Source: Rikenellaceae bacterium
GTDB lineage: Bacteria > Bacteroidota > Bacteroidia > Bacteroidales > Rikenellaceae
Direction: 5' to 3'
DNA: 64,000 bases
Assembly: GCA_015060065.1 (NCBI GenBank)
Contig: SUZF01000003.1
Location: forward strand, 1-64,000
Part shown: positions 6,443 through 14,124 of the stretch, piece by piece
Layout: each line of letters starts with the position of its first letter
How positions within the stretch are numbered: the first letter of the stretch is position 1
Program-made: the position numbers and the translations under genes
Notes under the pieces: generated by a model
What the model saw: the letters and a program-made list of their open reading frames with translations, nothing else
Database searches by the model: none
Told to the model about the DNA's origin: nothing

Positions 6443-8293
6443 ATGTTTCGCAAAATCTCGACAATAGCAGCCGTTTTTACGGTTTTTCTGCTCCTTATGG
6501 CACTGCAAAAGCCCCTGTTCCTGCTGTGGTATGCTTCGCAGGCTGCCGAGGCTTCGTTTTCTGAACTCGTGGGGGTGTCGTTGCACGGACTTCTGCTCGA
6601 CTTGACCGTGGCGGGATATCTGTCGGTTATCCCGTGGCTGATGTTGCTTGCGACTGTGTTTGTGACGATTCCGGAGAGGAGTATGCGTCGTATGTTGAAT
6701 GGCTACTTTATCGTCATATCCGTAATTGTATCACTTCTTGTGGCGGGCGATATGGGACTTTTCCGCCATTGGGGTTTTCGCATCGATTCGACACTGTTGC
6801 CATACCTCAAAACTCCGAAAGAGGCTGCGGCAAGTGTGACGTGGGGCGACTTTGTGCCTACATTCCTGCTCTTTGTCGGCTATGTGACACTTATGATATT
6901 TGCACTGCGCCCGACAGCAAAACTATATCGTGCCGAGCGACTCTCGCCTCTGCACCGTGCCGGTGCGGCTGTTTTGATGTTGTTGGTCGGAGGTCTGCTC
7001 TTTCTGGCAATCCGAGGCGGTGTGGGTACCGCGACCGCCAATGTCAGCAAGGTCTATTTCAGCGACAAGATGTTCCTGAATCAGGCGGCAACCAATCCTA
7101 TATTTTCGTTCCTCTCGTCGGCATCCCGGTCGGAGTTGCGAGATGGGGATTTCTGCTACTTCTCGGAAGAGGAGTGTGCTGCGATTGTCGATTCGATGTA
7201 TGAGAAGGGTGCTGATGCGACAGGCAACGCAGTGCATCTTACCACGTAACGCCCGAATGTGGTCTTGGTTATTTTGGAGAGTTTGGGTCGCACCGTGACT
7301 GATGAGGTCGTGGATGGTCGCGAGGTTACACCCAACCTCAATCGGTTGCGCAGTGAGGGCGTGTGGTTCGAGAATTTATACGCCAACTCATTCCGTACCG
7401 ACCGAGGCACTGTGGCAATTATGAGTGGTTACCCGACCCACCCGAAGGCTTCGATTATGAAGTATCCGCAAAAGGCGCATACACTGCCATCGATTGCCCG
7501 CTCGTTGAGAGGTGTGGGTTACACGACATCATTTACCTATGGCGGAGATGCCAATTTTACGAATACGGCCTCCTATCTCTATGGTACAGGCATAGAGAAG
7601 GTTATTGACGAAAAGTTGCTTTCGTTCCCCGATGCGCGTGATACGAAATGGGGCTATGATGACGACTTTGTCTGCCAATATTTTGCCGATGAGGTGTTGC
7701 GTATGAGTGCTGAATCCCTGCCTTTCTTTGCAACGCTCCTTACACTGTCGTCGCATGAGCCTTTTGAGGTGCCGTTTGATGCCTTCGAGAACAAGATTCT
7801 CAACGCTGCCGCCTTTACTGACCACCACGTGGGTATGATGGTCGAGAAGTGGCGACAGAGCCCCGCTTGGGATAATCTGCTTGTTGTGCTGATTGCCGAC
7901 CACGGTATGCCGTATCCCAAATCGCTAACCATCGGAGAGCCTCTGCGCCAGCGTATTCCGATGATTTGGTGTGGTGGAGCGGTCAAGGAGCCTTTCGTGT
8001 GTGAAACAATCTCTTCGCAGGCGGACCTCGCAACCACGTTGCTGCATCAGATGGGTATCGAAACCTCCGACTTTGAGTTTAGCCGAGATATCTTTGATGA
8101 CGAGATTGAACACTTCGGATTCTATACCTACAACAACGGCTTCGGGATGATTTCGCAGGATGGATTTATGCGTTATGATTGCGTGAGCAATGCATGCGTG
8201 GATGGAATTGGTGGCGAGGAGGTCACAGAACTACTTGTGCGACGTAGCAAAGCACTTGTGCAGACTCTGCATAAAGATATAATAGAGCGATAA
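6443..8293 (+). pseudogene. LTA synthase-type sulfatase interrupted by in-frame TAA
   Basis: From ATG 6443 the frame encodes about five membrane helices (residues ~1-220) and the start of a linker, then meets TAA at 7247-7249. The same frame resumes at once (RPNVVLVILESLGR) and runs to 8293 with every motif of the extracytoplasmic alkaline-phosphatase/sulfatase fold: VILES with metal-binding Glu, FRTDRGTVAIMSGYP with the nucleophile Thr, SSHEPFE, and IADHGMPYP. With the stop ignored the product is 616 residues, a normal length for the family, which transfers phosphoglycerol or phosphoethanolamine groups to envelope glycans. No frameshift is needed; one base change in a sense codon explains the break. 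GTG at 7259 could restart translation, but that product would lack membrane anchor and signal. It could be a true nonsense mutation, a strain variant or a sequencing error. Confidence 0.8.
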
Positions 8294-8319
8294 AGAGGTG
8301 CAGTGTCCGCAAATTTTCG

Positions 8320-8327
8320 TATATTTG
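8320..8327 (+). promoter_or_regulatory. -7 box of ridA
   Basis: TATATTTG fits TAnnTTTG and ends 37 nt before the ridA ATG at 8365. No clear TTG is seen at -33. Confidence 0.5.
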
Positions 8328-8364
8328 TCGAGGTAAAAATGTATAATCAATAAAAATCAAGAGT

Positions 8365-8739
8365 ATGAAGCGAATCATAACAGCACAAAATGCACCTGCG
8401 GCTGTGGGCCCCTACTCGCAGGCAGTCGAGGCAAACGGAACTCTCTACATTTCGGGACAACTCCCCGTAAATCCTGCAACGGGAACTATGCCCGAAACCG
8501 TCGAGGAGCAGACACGTCAATCGTTGGCAAATGTGAATGCTATCCTTACCGAGGCTGGCTACTCGTTTGCGGATGTGGTTAAGACTACGGTTTTGCTGGC
8601 GGACATTGCCGACTTTAAGGCTATGAACGGAGTCTATGCCGAGCACTTCTCGGAGCCGTTCCCTGCCCGTGTATGTTTTCAGGTGGCTGCACTGCCCCTC
8701 GGAGCAAAGGTCGAGATTGAGACTGTGGCAGTGAAATAG
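8365..8739 (+). CDS. ridA: RidA family reactive-intermediate deaminase
   Basis: 124 aa, full length for the YjgF/YER057c/UK114 family. The N-terminal AAVGPYSQAV, the ISGQLPVNPATG stretch and the C-terminal catalytic-pocket segment PARVCFQVAALPLGAKVEIE (Arg that binds the substrate carboxylate, near residue 106) are all present. RidA homotrimers hydrolyse 2-aminoacrylate and related enamines/imines released by PLP enzymes. The gene stands alone with its own promoter and terminator. Paralogs with other substrates exist, but the conserved Arg and the GxPVN region favour genuine RidA activity. Confidence 0.93.
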   Translation: MKRIITAQNAPAAVGPYSQAVEANGTLYISGQLPVNPATGTMPETVEEQTRQSLANVNAILTEAGYSFADVVKTTVLLADIADFKAMNGVYAEHFSEPFPARVCFQVAALPLGAKVEIETVAVK

Positions 8740-8756
8740 TCTTTATCCGGGTTCAC

Positions 8757-8795
8757 AATATAGGCTGCTTCCGGTGGGAGCAGCCTATGTTTTAC
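8757..8795. terminator. Bidirectional terminator between ridA and adk
   Basis: ATAGGCTGCT (8759-8768) pairs with AGCAGCCTAT (8779-8788), with GTTTT on the plus side. It separates convergent genes. Confidence 0.8.
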
Positions 8796-8812
8796 ATATA
8801 ACATTGTGTGTC

Positions 8813-9388
8813 TTATCGTTTTGTGTCGATAACTTCGCAGATTCTCTCGAAGACCTCGTCCATCGTGCCAAGTCCATCGATTTCGAAATACTTGCCTTGT
8901 GCCGAGTAGTAGTCGGCAACGATAGCCGTCTGTGCGCGGTAGGTGGCGATGCGGTTGCGGATAACATCCTCCGAGGCATCATCGGCACGACCCGACTCCT
9001 TGCCACGCAGCAGTATGCGATTTACCAACTCTTGTTCGGGAACATCCATGTAAATCATCATATCGACACCAAGACCATGCTCGGCGAGAATCTCGTCAAA
9101 ACGCTCTGCCTGGGGCGTTGTGCGCGGGAAACCATCGAAGATGTTGCCTGCGCAATCCTTGTTCTCGCGGACATAATTGGCGATGATGTTGATTACGACC
9201 TCATCGGGGGCGAGTTCTCCACGCCCGATGGCTGCGGATACCTGCTTGCCGAGAGGTGTTTCATTTTTGATTTCGTTACGGATAATCTCGCCTGTCGAGA
9301 CGTGGTTGATTCCGTACTTCTCTTTAAGACGTGCAGCCTGCGTGCCTTTGCCACAGCCCGGCGCACCGAATAAAACTATGTTGAGCAT
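8813..9388 (-). CDS. adk: Adenylate kinase
   Basis: 191 aa. P-loop GAPGCGKGT (residues 8-16), AMP-binding region STGEIIRNEI, FDGFPRT (NMP site) and the LID Arg in LLRGKESGRADD mark it as AMP:ATP phosphotransferase, which balances adenylate pools in the cytosol. It is the short form without the zinc-binding extended LID. ATG at 9388 puts the P-loop at the usual distance. Monocistronic; a minus-strand TACCTTTG at 9412-9419 is a plausible promoter. Confidence 0.97.
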   Translation of the reverse strand: MLNIVLFGAPGCGKGTQAARLKEKYGINHVSTGEIIRNEIKNETPLGKQVSAAIGRGELAPDEVVINIIANYVRENKDCAGNIFDGFPRTTPQAERFDEILAEHGLGVDMMIYMDVPEQELVNRILLRGKESGRADDASEDVIRNRIATYRAQTAIVADYYSAQGKYFEIDGLGTMDEVFERICEVIDTKR

Positions 9389-9411
9389 ATCGTTAAAACT
9401 TTACAGTACGG

Positions 9412-9470
9412 CAAAGGTACATAAATATTCAGGAATTCGGAATCTAAATCCGAAAAAATATGTACATTTG
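9412..9470. promoter_or_regulatory. Divergent -7 boxes of adk (minus) and GH3 gene (plus)
   Basis: TACCTTTG on the minus strand (9412-9419) lies 24 nt before adk; TACATTTG on the plus strand (9463-9470) lies 61 nt before the GH3 start. Neither has a strong -33 word. Confidence 0.5.
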
Positions 9471-9531
9471 TACCGATGCGGAATATAGTGTTGCAAAATT
9501 TTACAATAAATAAAATAAAAACAGAAAACTT

Positions 9532-11874
9532 ATGAAGAGAATATTTGCTGTTTGCCTGTCGATGGCGGTTGTTGTCGGTGCTTTTGCCGCCGAGCCGCTG
9601 AAACTGCGTAAAGACAACATCGACGAAATCGTCAAGGCGATGACTATCGAGGAGAAGGCACACCTTGTCGTGGGTACTCGTATGCGCGACAATCAGTCGG
9701 CTGCCGGTGAGGTGGGATATACTCGCAAGATTATCCCCGGAGCAGCCGGTACGACCTACCCGATTCCCCGTTTGGGCGTGCCTCCTATTGTACTGGCTGA
9801 CGGCCCTGCCGGATTGCGTATTTCGCCCACTCGCGAAGGCGACGAGAATACCTACTACTGCACCGGATTCCCCGTGGGTACGCACCTTGCGGCTACGTGG
9901 AATGCCGACATCATCAACGAGGTGGGTAAGGCTATGGGTAACGAGGTACTCGAATATGGAGTAGATGTGCTGCTCGCTCCGGGCGTGAATATGATGCGTA
10001 ACCCGCTGTGCGGTCGCAACTTCGAGTACTATTCGGAGGACCCGCTGTTGGCAGGTAAGACTGCTGCTGCGATGATTAACGGTGTCGAGAGCAATGGTGT
10101 AGGAACTTCGCTCAAACACTTTGCCGGCAACTCGCAGGAGATTAACCGTCTGGCGAATGATGCCCGTATCTCGTTGCGCGCTCTGCGTGAGATTTACCTT
10201 AAAAACTTCGAGATTGCCGTGCGCGAGTCGCAGCCTTGGACAATTATGACTTCGTATAACTACATCAATGGTCGCTATACGTCAGAGGATCGCGGTTTGT
10301 TGGAGGATATCCTGCGTGGAGAGTGGGGCTACGAGGGAGCCGTGATGACCGATTGGGGCGGTGGCGTTGATGCCGTGAAGCAGATGTGGGCAGGTAACGA
10401 TATGCTTCAACCCGGAAAGTATTCGGATTATGAGGCTATTGTGAAGGCTGCCAAGGATGGTTCGCTGGCGATGGCAGACCTCGACCGTAATGTTCGTCGC
10501 GTACTCGAACTTATCGTGCGCACACCGCGTTTTGCCGGTTATAAATTCTCGAACAAGCCCGACTTAAAGGCACATGCAGCCTTGACCCGTGAGGTGGCCA
10601 GCGAGGGCTTCGTGTTGTTGAAGAACGATGGCGATGTATTGCCGATGACCAATGTGAGAAAGGTGGCTCTATTCGGTGCAGCATCGTATAACTTTGTTGC
10701 CGGAGGTCGTGGTTCGGGCGACGTGAATAAGGCTTACGTTGTGGATTTGCGCGATGGTCTGCTCGGCAACGGATTTGTTCTGAATGAGTCGCTCGACAAG
10801 CAGTATATGTCCCACATGCAGAAGGAGAAGGAGCGCCTTGCGCCTATCGTGGCTCTGCGCAAGTGGTATGTCTATGATTTGCGTCCCAACGAGATGAAGG
10901 ACCCCTATGCCTTTGTTCGCGGAACGGCTGCCGAGTCGGATATCGCTGTTCTGACTATCGGGCGCAACTCTGCCGAGGCGTTTGACCGCCACATCGAGCG
11001 CGACTTCAAACTCTCGATTGGCGAGACGGCTCTGCTGAATGCCGTGAGCCGCGAATTCCATGCGCAGGGTAAGAAGGTTGTCGTTGTTCTGAATGTCTGC
11101 GGACCTGTCGAGATTGCTTCGTGGCGCGATAAGGTCGATGGAATCCTTGTATGTTGGATGCCCGGTCAGGAGGGTGGTAACTCGGTGGCAGATGTGCTGC
11201 TCGGCAGAGTATCGCCCAGCGGACACCTTCCGATGACCTTCCCGATGACCTATGCCGATGTTCCGGCACAGAACTTCCCGCTCAATGTTCCCGAAACGGG
11301 CAAGAATCAGTCGTTTGAGAATCAGAGCAAGGTGTGCCAGCCGTATGATATTCCCAATGTGGACTATACAAACTATGAGGAGGATATCTATATCGGCTAT
11401 CGCCACTACGCAACGCGCAATGTGCCTGTGGCATACCCCTTCGGATTCGGTATGACCTACTCGAAGTTCGAGGCCTCGGATATGCAGGTTGCCAAGAGCA
11501 AGAGCGGCTTTGAGGTTTCGTGCAAGGTGGCTAATGTGGGTAAATTCCCCGCAAAGCAGGTTGTGCAACTCTACTCTACGGAGTTGGCTCCCGAAATTGA
11601 CCGCCCCGCAATCGAACTGCGCGGATATCGTAAGACACCGCTTCTGCAACCCGGCGAGAGTTGTGTTGTGACTATCGCTATCAGCAATGACGATTTGGCT
11701 ACGTATAGCGAGAAGGAGTCGGCATGGAAGGTGCGTAAGGGCGATTATCGCCTCTCGCTCGGCTTCGACTCGGCAACGCTGCCTTTGTCGCAGGTTGTGA
11801 CCGTCAAGAAGGATAAGGTTACACCCGTGACCGATGTGATGAAGCCGGAGAGCGGAGACCTGTTCATCAAATAG
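9532..11874 (+). CDS. Secreted GH3 beta-glycosidase (beta-glucosidase type)
   Basis: 780 aa with a Sec signal (MKRIFAVCLSMAVVVGAFAAE, cleavage near 19-20). The GH3 N-terminal TIM barrel shows LADGPAGLR, the KHFAGN motif and the nucleophile Asp in VMTDWGG (Asp274). The second alpha/beta domain starts about residue 365 (ASEGFVLLKNDGDVLPM) and the C-terminal fibronectin-III-like domain (VANVGKFPAKQVVQLY) completes the standard three-domain form. The enzyme likely hydrolyses terminal beta-linked glucose or a related sugar in the periplasm. It is not inside a SusC/SusD locus, so its glycan cannot be inferred from neighbours. thiL follows 40 nt downstream, probably by chance. Confidence 0.93.
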   Translation: MKRIFAVCLSMAVVVGAFAAEPLKLRKDNIDEIVKAMTIEEKAHLVVGTRMRDNQSAAGEVGYTRKIIPGAAGTTYPIPRLGVPPIVLADGPAGLRISPTREGDENTYYCTGFPVGTHLAATWNADIINEVGKAMGNEVLEYGVDVLLAPGVNMMRNPLCGRNFEYYSEDPLLAGKTAAAMINGVESNGVGTSLKHFAGNSQEINRLANDARISLRALREIYLKNFEIAVRESQPWTIMTSYNYINGRYTSEDRGLLEDILRGEWGYEGAVMTDWGGGVDAVKQMWAGNDMLQPGKYSDYEAIVKAAKDGSLAMADLDRNVRRVLELIVRTPRFAGYKFSNKPDLKAHAALTREVASEGFVLLKNDGDVLPMTNVRKVALFGAASYNFVAGGRGSGDVNKAYVVDLRDGLLGNGFVLNESLDKQYMSHMQKEKERLAPIVALRKWYVYDLRPNEMKDPYAFVRGTAAESDIAVLTIGRNSAEAFDRHIERDFKLSIGETALLNAVSREFHAQGKKVVVVLNVCGPVEIASWRDKVDGILVCWMPGQEGGNSVADVLLGRVSPSGHLPMTFPMTYADVPAQNFPLNVPETGKNQSFENQSKVCQPYDIPNVDYTNYEEDIYIGYRHYATRNVPVAYPFGFGMTYSKFEASDMQVAKSKSGFEVSCKVANVGKFPAKQVVQLYSTELAPEIDRPAIELRGYRKTPLLQPGESCVVTIAISNDDLATYSEKESAWKVRKGDYRLSLGFDSATLPLSQVVTVKKDKVTPVTDVMKPESGDLFIK

Positions 11875-11897
11875 GTTTGTGTATATAACTAAATAGG

Positions 11898-11905
11898 TAT
11901 ATTTG
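11898..11905 (+). promoter_or_regulatory. Possible -7 box just upstream of thiL
   Basis: TATATTTG ends only 9 nt before the thiL ATG at 11915, which would give almost no 5' leader. It could be real, with leaderless translation, or a chance match. Confidence 0.3.
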
Positions 11906-11914
11906 AAACGAAAT

Positions 11915-12949
11915 ATGTCTGAAAAGAAGAGAACCGAAATTTCGGAGTTGGGAGAGTTTGGTCTTATCGACCGCCTGACCTCCAAATTTGCAACAAAACA
12001 GAACTCCACCTTGCGCGGTGTCGGCGACGATGCCGCTGTGGTGGATGCCGGAAATGGGGAGGTGCTGGTCATCTCGACCGACACACTGCTCGAAGGTGTC
12101 GATTTCGACCTTACCTACTTTCCGCTCAAACACCTCGGATATAAAGCTGTGACGATAGGCGTGAGCGACATTTTGGCGATGAACGCCCGCCCGGAGCAGA
12201 TTATGCTCTCGCTCGGAGTCTCGTCGAAGTTGCCGGTTGAGGCGTTAGACGACCTATATGAGGGTGTGCATTTTGCCTGCGAGGAGTTGGGCATCGACCT
12301 TGTCGGAGGGGACACCTCGGCATCGATGACGGGACTTGTTGTGGGGGTTACTGCTATCGGCCGTGCCAAGAGGGAGAGTGTTGCCTATCGTTCAGGGGCG
12401 CAACTCAACGACCTTATCTGTATCACGGGCAACCTGGGTGCTGCCTATATGGGTCTGCATCTGCTTGAACGCGAGAAGCGGGTATTGCGTGATGTGGCGA
12501 ATCCCGAACCGCAGTTCGAGGGGTATGAGTACCTGCTCGAAAAGTACCTCAAACCTCGCGCTCGCAAGGATGTGGTCGAGCAACTTGCCGAGGAGGGTAT
12601 CGTGCCGACCGCGATGATTGACCTCTCGGATGGGCTTGCAAGCGATATGCTTCAAATCTGTCGCGCCTCGAAGTGCGGAGCGCGCATCTATCTTGAACGC
12701 ATACCCATCGCCAAGCAGACCTCGGCACTGGCAGAGGAGATGCACGCAGACCCCGTAGTTGCGGCTCTTAATGGTGGCGAGGACCACGAGTTGCTCTTCA
12801 CGGTGCCGCTTGCGATGCAGGAGAAGGTTATGCGTATGGGCGGTATTGATGTTATCGGTCACATTACTGCCGAGAGTACGGGCGCGGCTCTTGTTACGCC
12901 CGACGGCTCGGATATCCGCCTCAAAGCGCAGGGCTTCAAGGAGGATTGA
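11915..12949 (+). CDS. thiL: Thiamine-monophosphate kinase
   Basis: 344 aa from ATG 11915; an in-frame TTG four codons earlier is less likely because TEISELGEFGLIDRL sits at the usual N-terminal position. Motifs of the PurM/ThiL fold are present: GVGDDAAVV (Mg-ATP), STDTLLEGVDFDL, VSDILAMNA, LVGGDTSAS and DLSDGLASD, and the C-terminal NGGEDHELLFT. It phosphorylates thiamine monophosphate to thiamine pyrophosphate. No TPP riboswitch or other thi gene is in the window, so it looks unlinked from the rest of the pathway. Confidence 0.95.
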   Translation: MSEKKRTEISELGEFGLIDRLTSKFATKQNSTLRGVGDDAAVVDAGNGEVLVISTDTLLEGVDFDLTYFPLKHLGYKAVTIGVSDILAMNARPEQIMLSLGVSSKLPVEALDDLYEGVHFACEELGIDLVGGDTSASMTGLVVGVTAIGRAKRESVAYRSGAQLNDLICITGNLGAAYMGLHLLEREKRVLRDVANPEPQFEGYEYLLEKYLKPRARKDVVEQLAEEGIVPTAMIDLSDGLASDMLQICRASKCGARIYLERIPIAKQTSALAEEMHADPVVAALNGGEDHELLFTVPLAMQEKVMRMGGIDVIGHITAESTGAALVTPDGSDIRLKAQGFKED

Positions 12950-12990
12950 GAATAATATAGGTAAAAATCAACATATTTTTTACCAGACGA

Positions 12991-13020
12991 TTGCAGATTA
13001 AAAAAAAAGCACTATCTTTG
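12991..13020 (+). promoter_or_regulatory. Promoter of tRNA-Glu and rpsT
   Basis: TTG (12991-12993), 19-nt spacer, TATCTTTG (13013-13020), 40 nt before tRNA-Glu. No other good promoter precedes rpsT, so the two may be cotranscribed. Confidence 0.75.
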
Positions 13021-13060
13021 CCCCGCTAAATGACCGAATTACGGCTCCATTAGTGGTAGA

Positions 13061-13132
13061 GGCCCATTCGTCTATCGGCTAGGACGCAAGATTTTCATTC
13101 TTGAAAGAGGAGTTCGACTCTCCTATGGGCTA
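13061..13132 (+). tRNA. tRNA-Glu (anticodon UUC)
   Basis: 72 nt. The acceptor stem GGCCCAT pairs with ATGGGCT; the anticodon stem CAAGA/TCTTG closes the loop TTTTCAT with TTC; the T-arm has GTTCGACTC. CCA is not encoded, as is usual in Bacteroidota. Confidence 0.95.
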
Positions 13133-13291
13133 CAATGACTTACACCTTTGCGGTGTTTGACAGGGTGAAAAGATAAAGAGGGGGCCTATGTGGCACCCAT
13201 TGAAGTTGAAAGGCTTCACAGCGTGGACGGACGCACTGCCGGTCCGAAAAGTTAGAAAACAAAAGTAAAAAAATAAAAAATTAGTAAAACT
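13133..13291 (+). other. Structured spacer between tRNA-Glu and rpsT
   Basis: 159 nt without an ORF. Small hairpins are visible: ACACC/GGTGT (13142-13156), GAAG/CTTC (13202-13216) and CGGAC/GTCCG (13228-13246). It could be a processed spacer or an S20 leader; no known motif is recognised. Confidence 0.4.
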
Positions 13292-13543
13292 ATGGCAAAT
13301 CACAAGTCATCGAAGAAGAGAATTCGTCAGACCGTGACCAAGCGTGCGCACAACCGTCTTTATCACAAGACTACCCGTAACGCTGTAAAGGCTCTGCGCA
13401 ACACTAACGAGAAGAGCGCAGCAGAGGCACTTCTGCCGAAGGTAACTGCAATGCTCGACAAACTCGCAAAGTTGCACATTATTCACAAGAATAAGGCTGC
13501 GAACCTCAAAAGCGCTGCACAGTTGCACGTAAACGCACTCTAA
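13292..13543 (+). CDS. rpsT: Ribosomal protein bS20
   Basis: 83 aa, highly basic: MANHKSSKKRIRQTVTKRAHNR at the N-terminus is the bS20 signature, followed by the three-helix bundle ending AANLKSAAQLHVNAL. It binds the 5' domain of 16S rRNA. Length and charge are normal. A strong terminator follows 23 nt after the stop. Confidence 0.98.
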   Translation: MANHKSSKKRIRQTVTKRAHNRLYHKTTRNAVKALRNTNEKSAAEALLPKVTAMLDKLAKLHIIHKNKAANLKSAAQLHVNAL

Positions 13544-13566
13544 TCCGAGCGCGCGAAGATTATGAG

Positions 13567-13598
13567 GTCGCCTGACAATCGTCAGGCGACTTTTTTTT
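13567..13598 (+). terminator. Intrinsic terminator of rpsT
   Basis: GTCGCCTGAC and GTCAGGCGAC form a 10-bp stem with an AATC loop, followed by eight T. Confidence 0.95.
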
Positions 13599-13830
13599 GT
13601 GATGTTGGGGGGGGGTAAAAAGAACTCCTCCTCTGTTTTAGGTGTGTGGCTGAAAGCCGGAGGGTCGGGGTGCTGTCCATTAGCCATTAGCCATTGGCTT
13701 TTTTTTGTGATGTTGTGGGGGGGGTAAAAAGAACTCCTCCCCTGTTTTAGGGGAGGTGGCTGAAAGTCGGAGGGGTCGGGGTGTTGGCCATTGGCCATTA
13801 GCCATTGGCTTTTTTTTGTGATGTTGGGGT
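13591..13830. repeat. Tandem ~108-110 bp repeats downstream of rpsT
   Basis: Two full units and the start of a third. Each begins with a T-run and GTGATGTTG, then a G8-G9 tract, TAAAAAGAACTCCTCC, CTGTTTTAGG, GGCTGAAAG, CGGAGG, GGTCGGGGTG, and ends with heptads CCATTAG/CCATTGG followed by GGC. The unit starts are at about 13591, 13699 and 13809. The unit start coincides with the T-tract of the rpsT terminator. Open frames here only reflect the repeat. Confidence 0.8.
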
Positions 13831-13848
13831 GAGTGGGGCTTTGGGGGC

Positions 13849-13863
13849 GCGGTCTGCGACCGC
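13849..13863. repeat. Isolated copy of the GCGGTC short hairpin repeat
   Basis: GCGGTC-TGC-GACCGC is the reverse complement of the hairpin found twice at 5063-5106. It is followed by a C8 tract and TCAAAAAA (about 13880-13897), a combination seen again near 26030. Confidence 0.65.
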
Positions 13864-13914
13864 TCCGCAGCGTCGGTTACCCCCCCCCTCAAAAAAATAG
13901 GGAGGTAATGGGAC

Positions 13915-13941
13915 AAAAAAAGCGGTTGATTTCTCAACCGC
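13915..13941 (-). terminator. Terminator after tRNA-Arg
   Basis: On the minus strand GCGGTTGA pairs with TCAACCGC over a 4-nt loop, followed by seven T. It lies 5 nt after the tRNA 3' end. Confidence 0.85.
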
Positions 13942-13945
13942 CTTG

Positions 13946-14019
13946 TGACACCGACAGGACTCAAACCTGTAACCTTCTGATCCGTAGTCAGATGCTCTAT
14001 TCAATTAAGCTACGGTGCC
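13946..14019 (-). tRNA. tRNA-Arg (anticodon ACG)
   Basis: 74 nt on the minus strand. Acceptor GGCACCG/CGGTGTC, anticodon arm CTGA-CTACGGA-TCAG giving ACG, T-arm with GTTTGAGTC. A34 is expected to be edited to inosine by TadA to read CGN codons. Confidence 0.93.
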
Positions 14020-14124
14020 GAATTGCGAGTGCAAATGTAAAGCATTTTTTATTCACTCGCAAATTTTTTGATAAAAAAGTTGATATTTATTTTGCCTCTT
14101 GGCTTCAATCAACCGACTAAACGA

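Noticed and set aside
11875..11914. TPP riboswitch upstream of thiL
   Set aside because: Only 40 nt separate the genes, too short for the aptamer, and no conserved motif is present.
13591..13830. Repeats considered as a CRISPR array
   Set aside because: Unit length ~108 bp with only two and a fraction copies, no short regular repeat-spacer pattern, and no cas genes in the window.
13307..13964. Minus-strand frames of 94 and 163 aa over the ~108-bp repeats
   Set aside because: Translated repeats and antisense of rpsT; no start or promoter.
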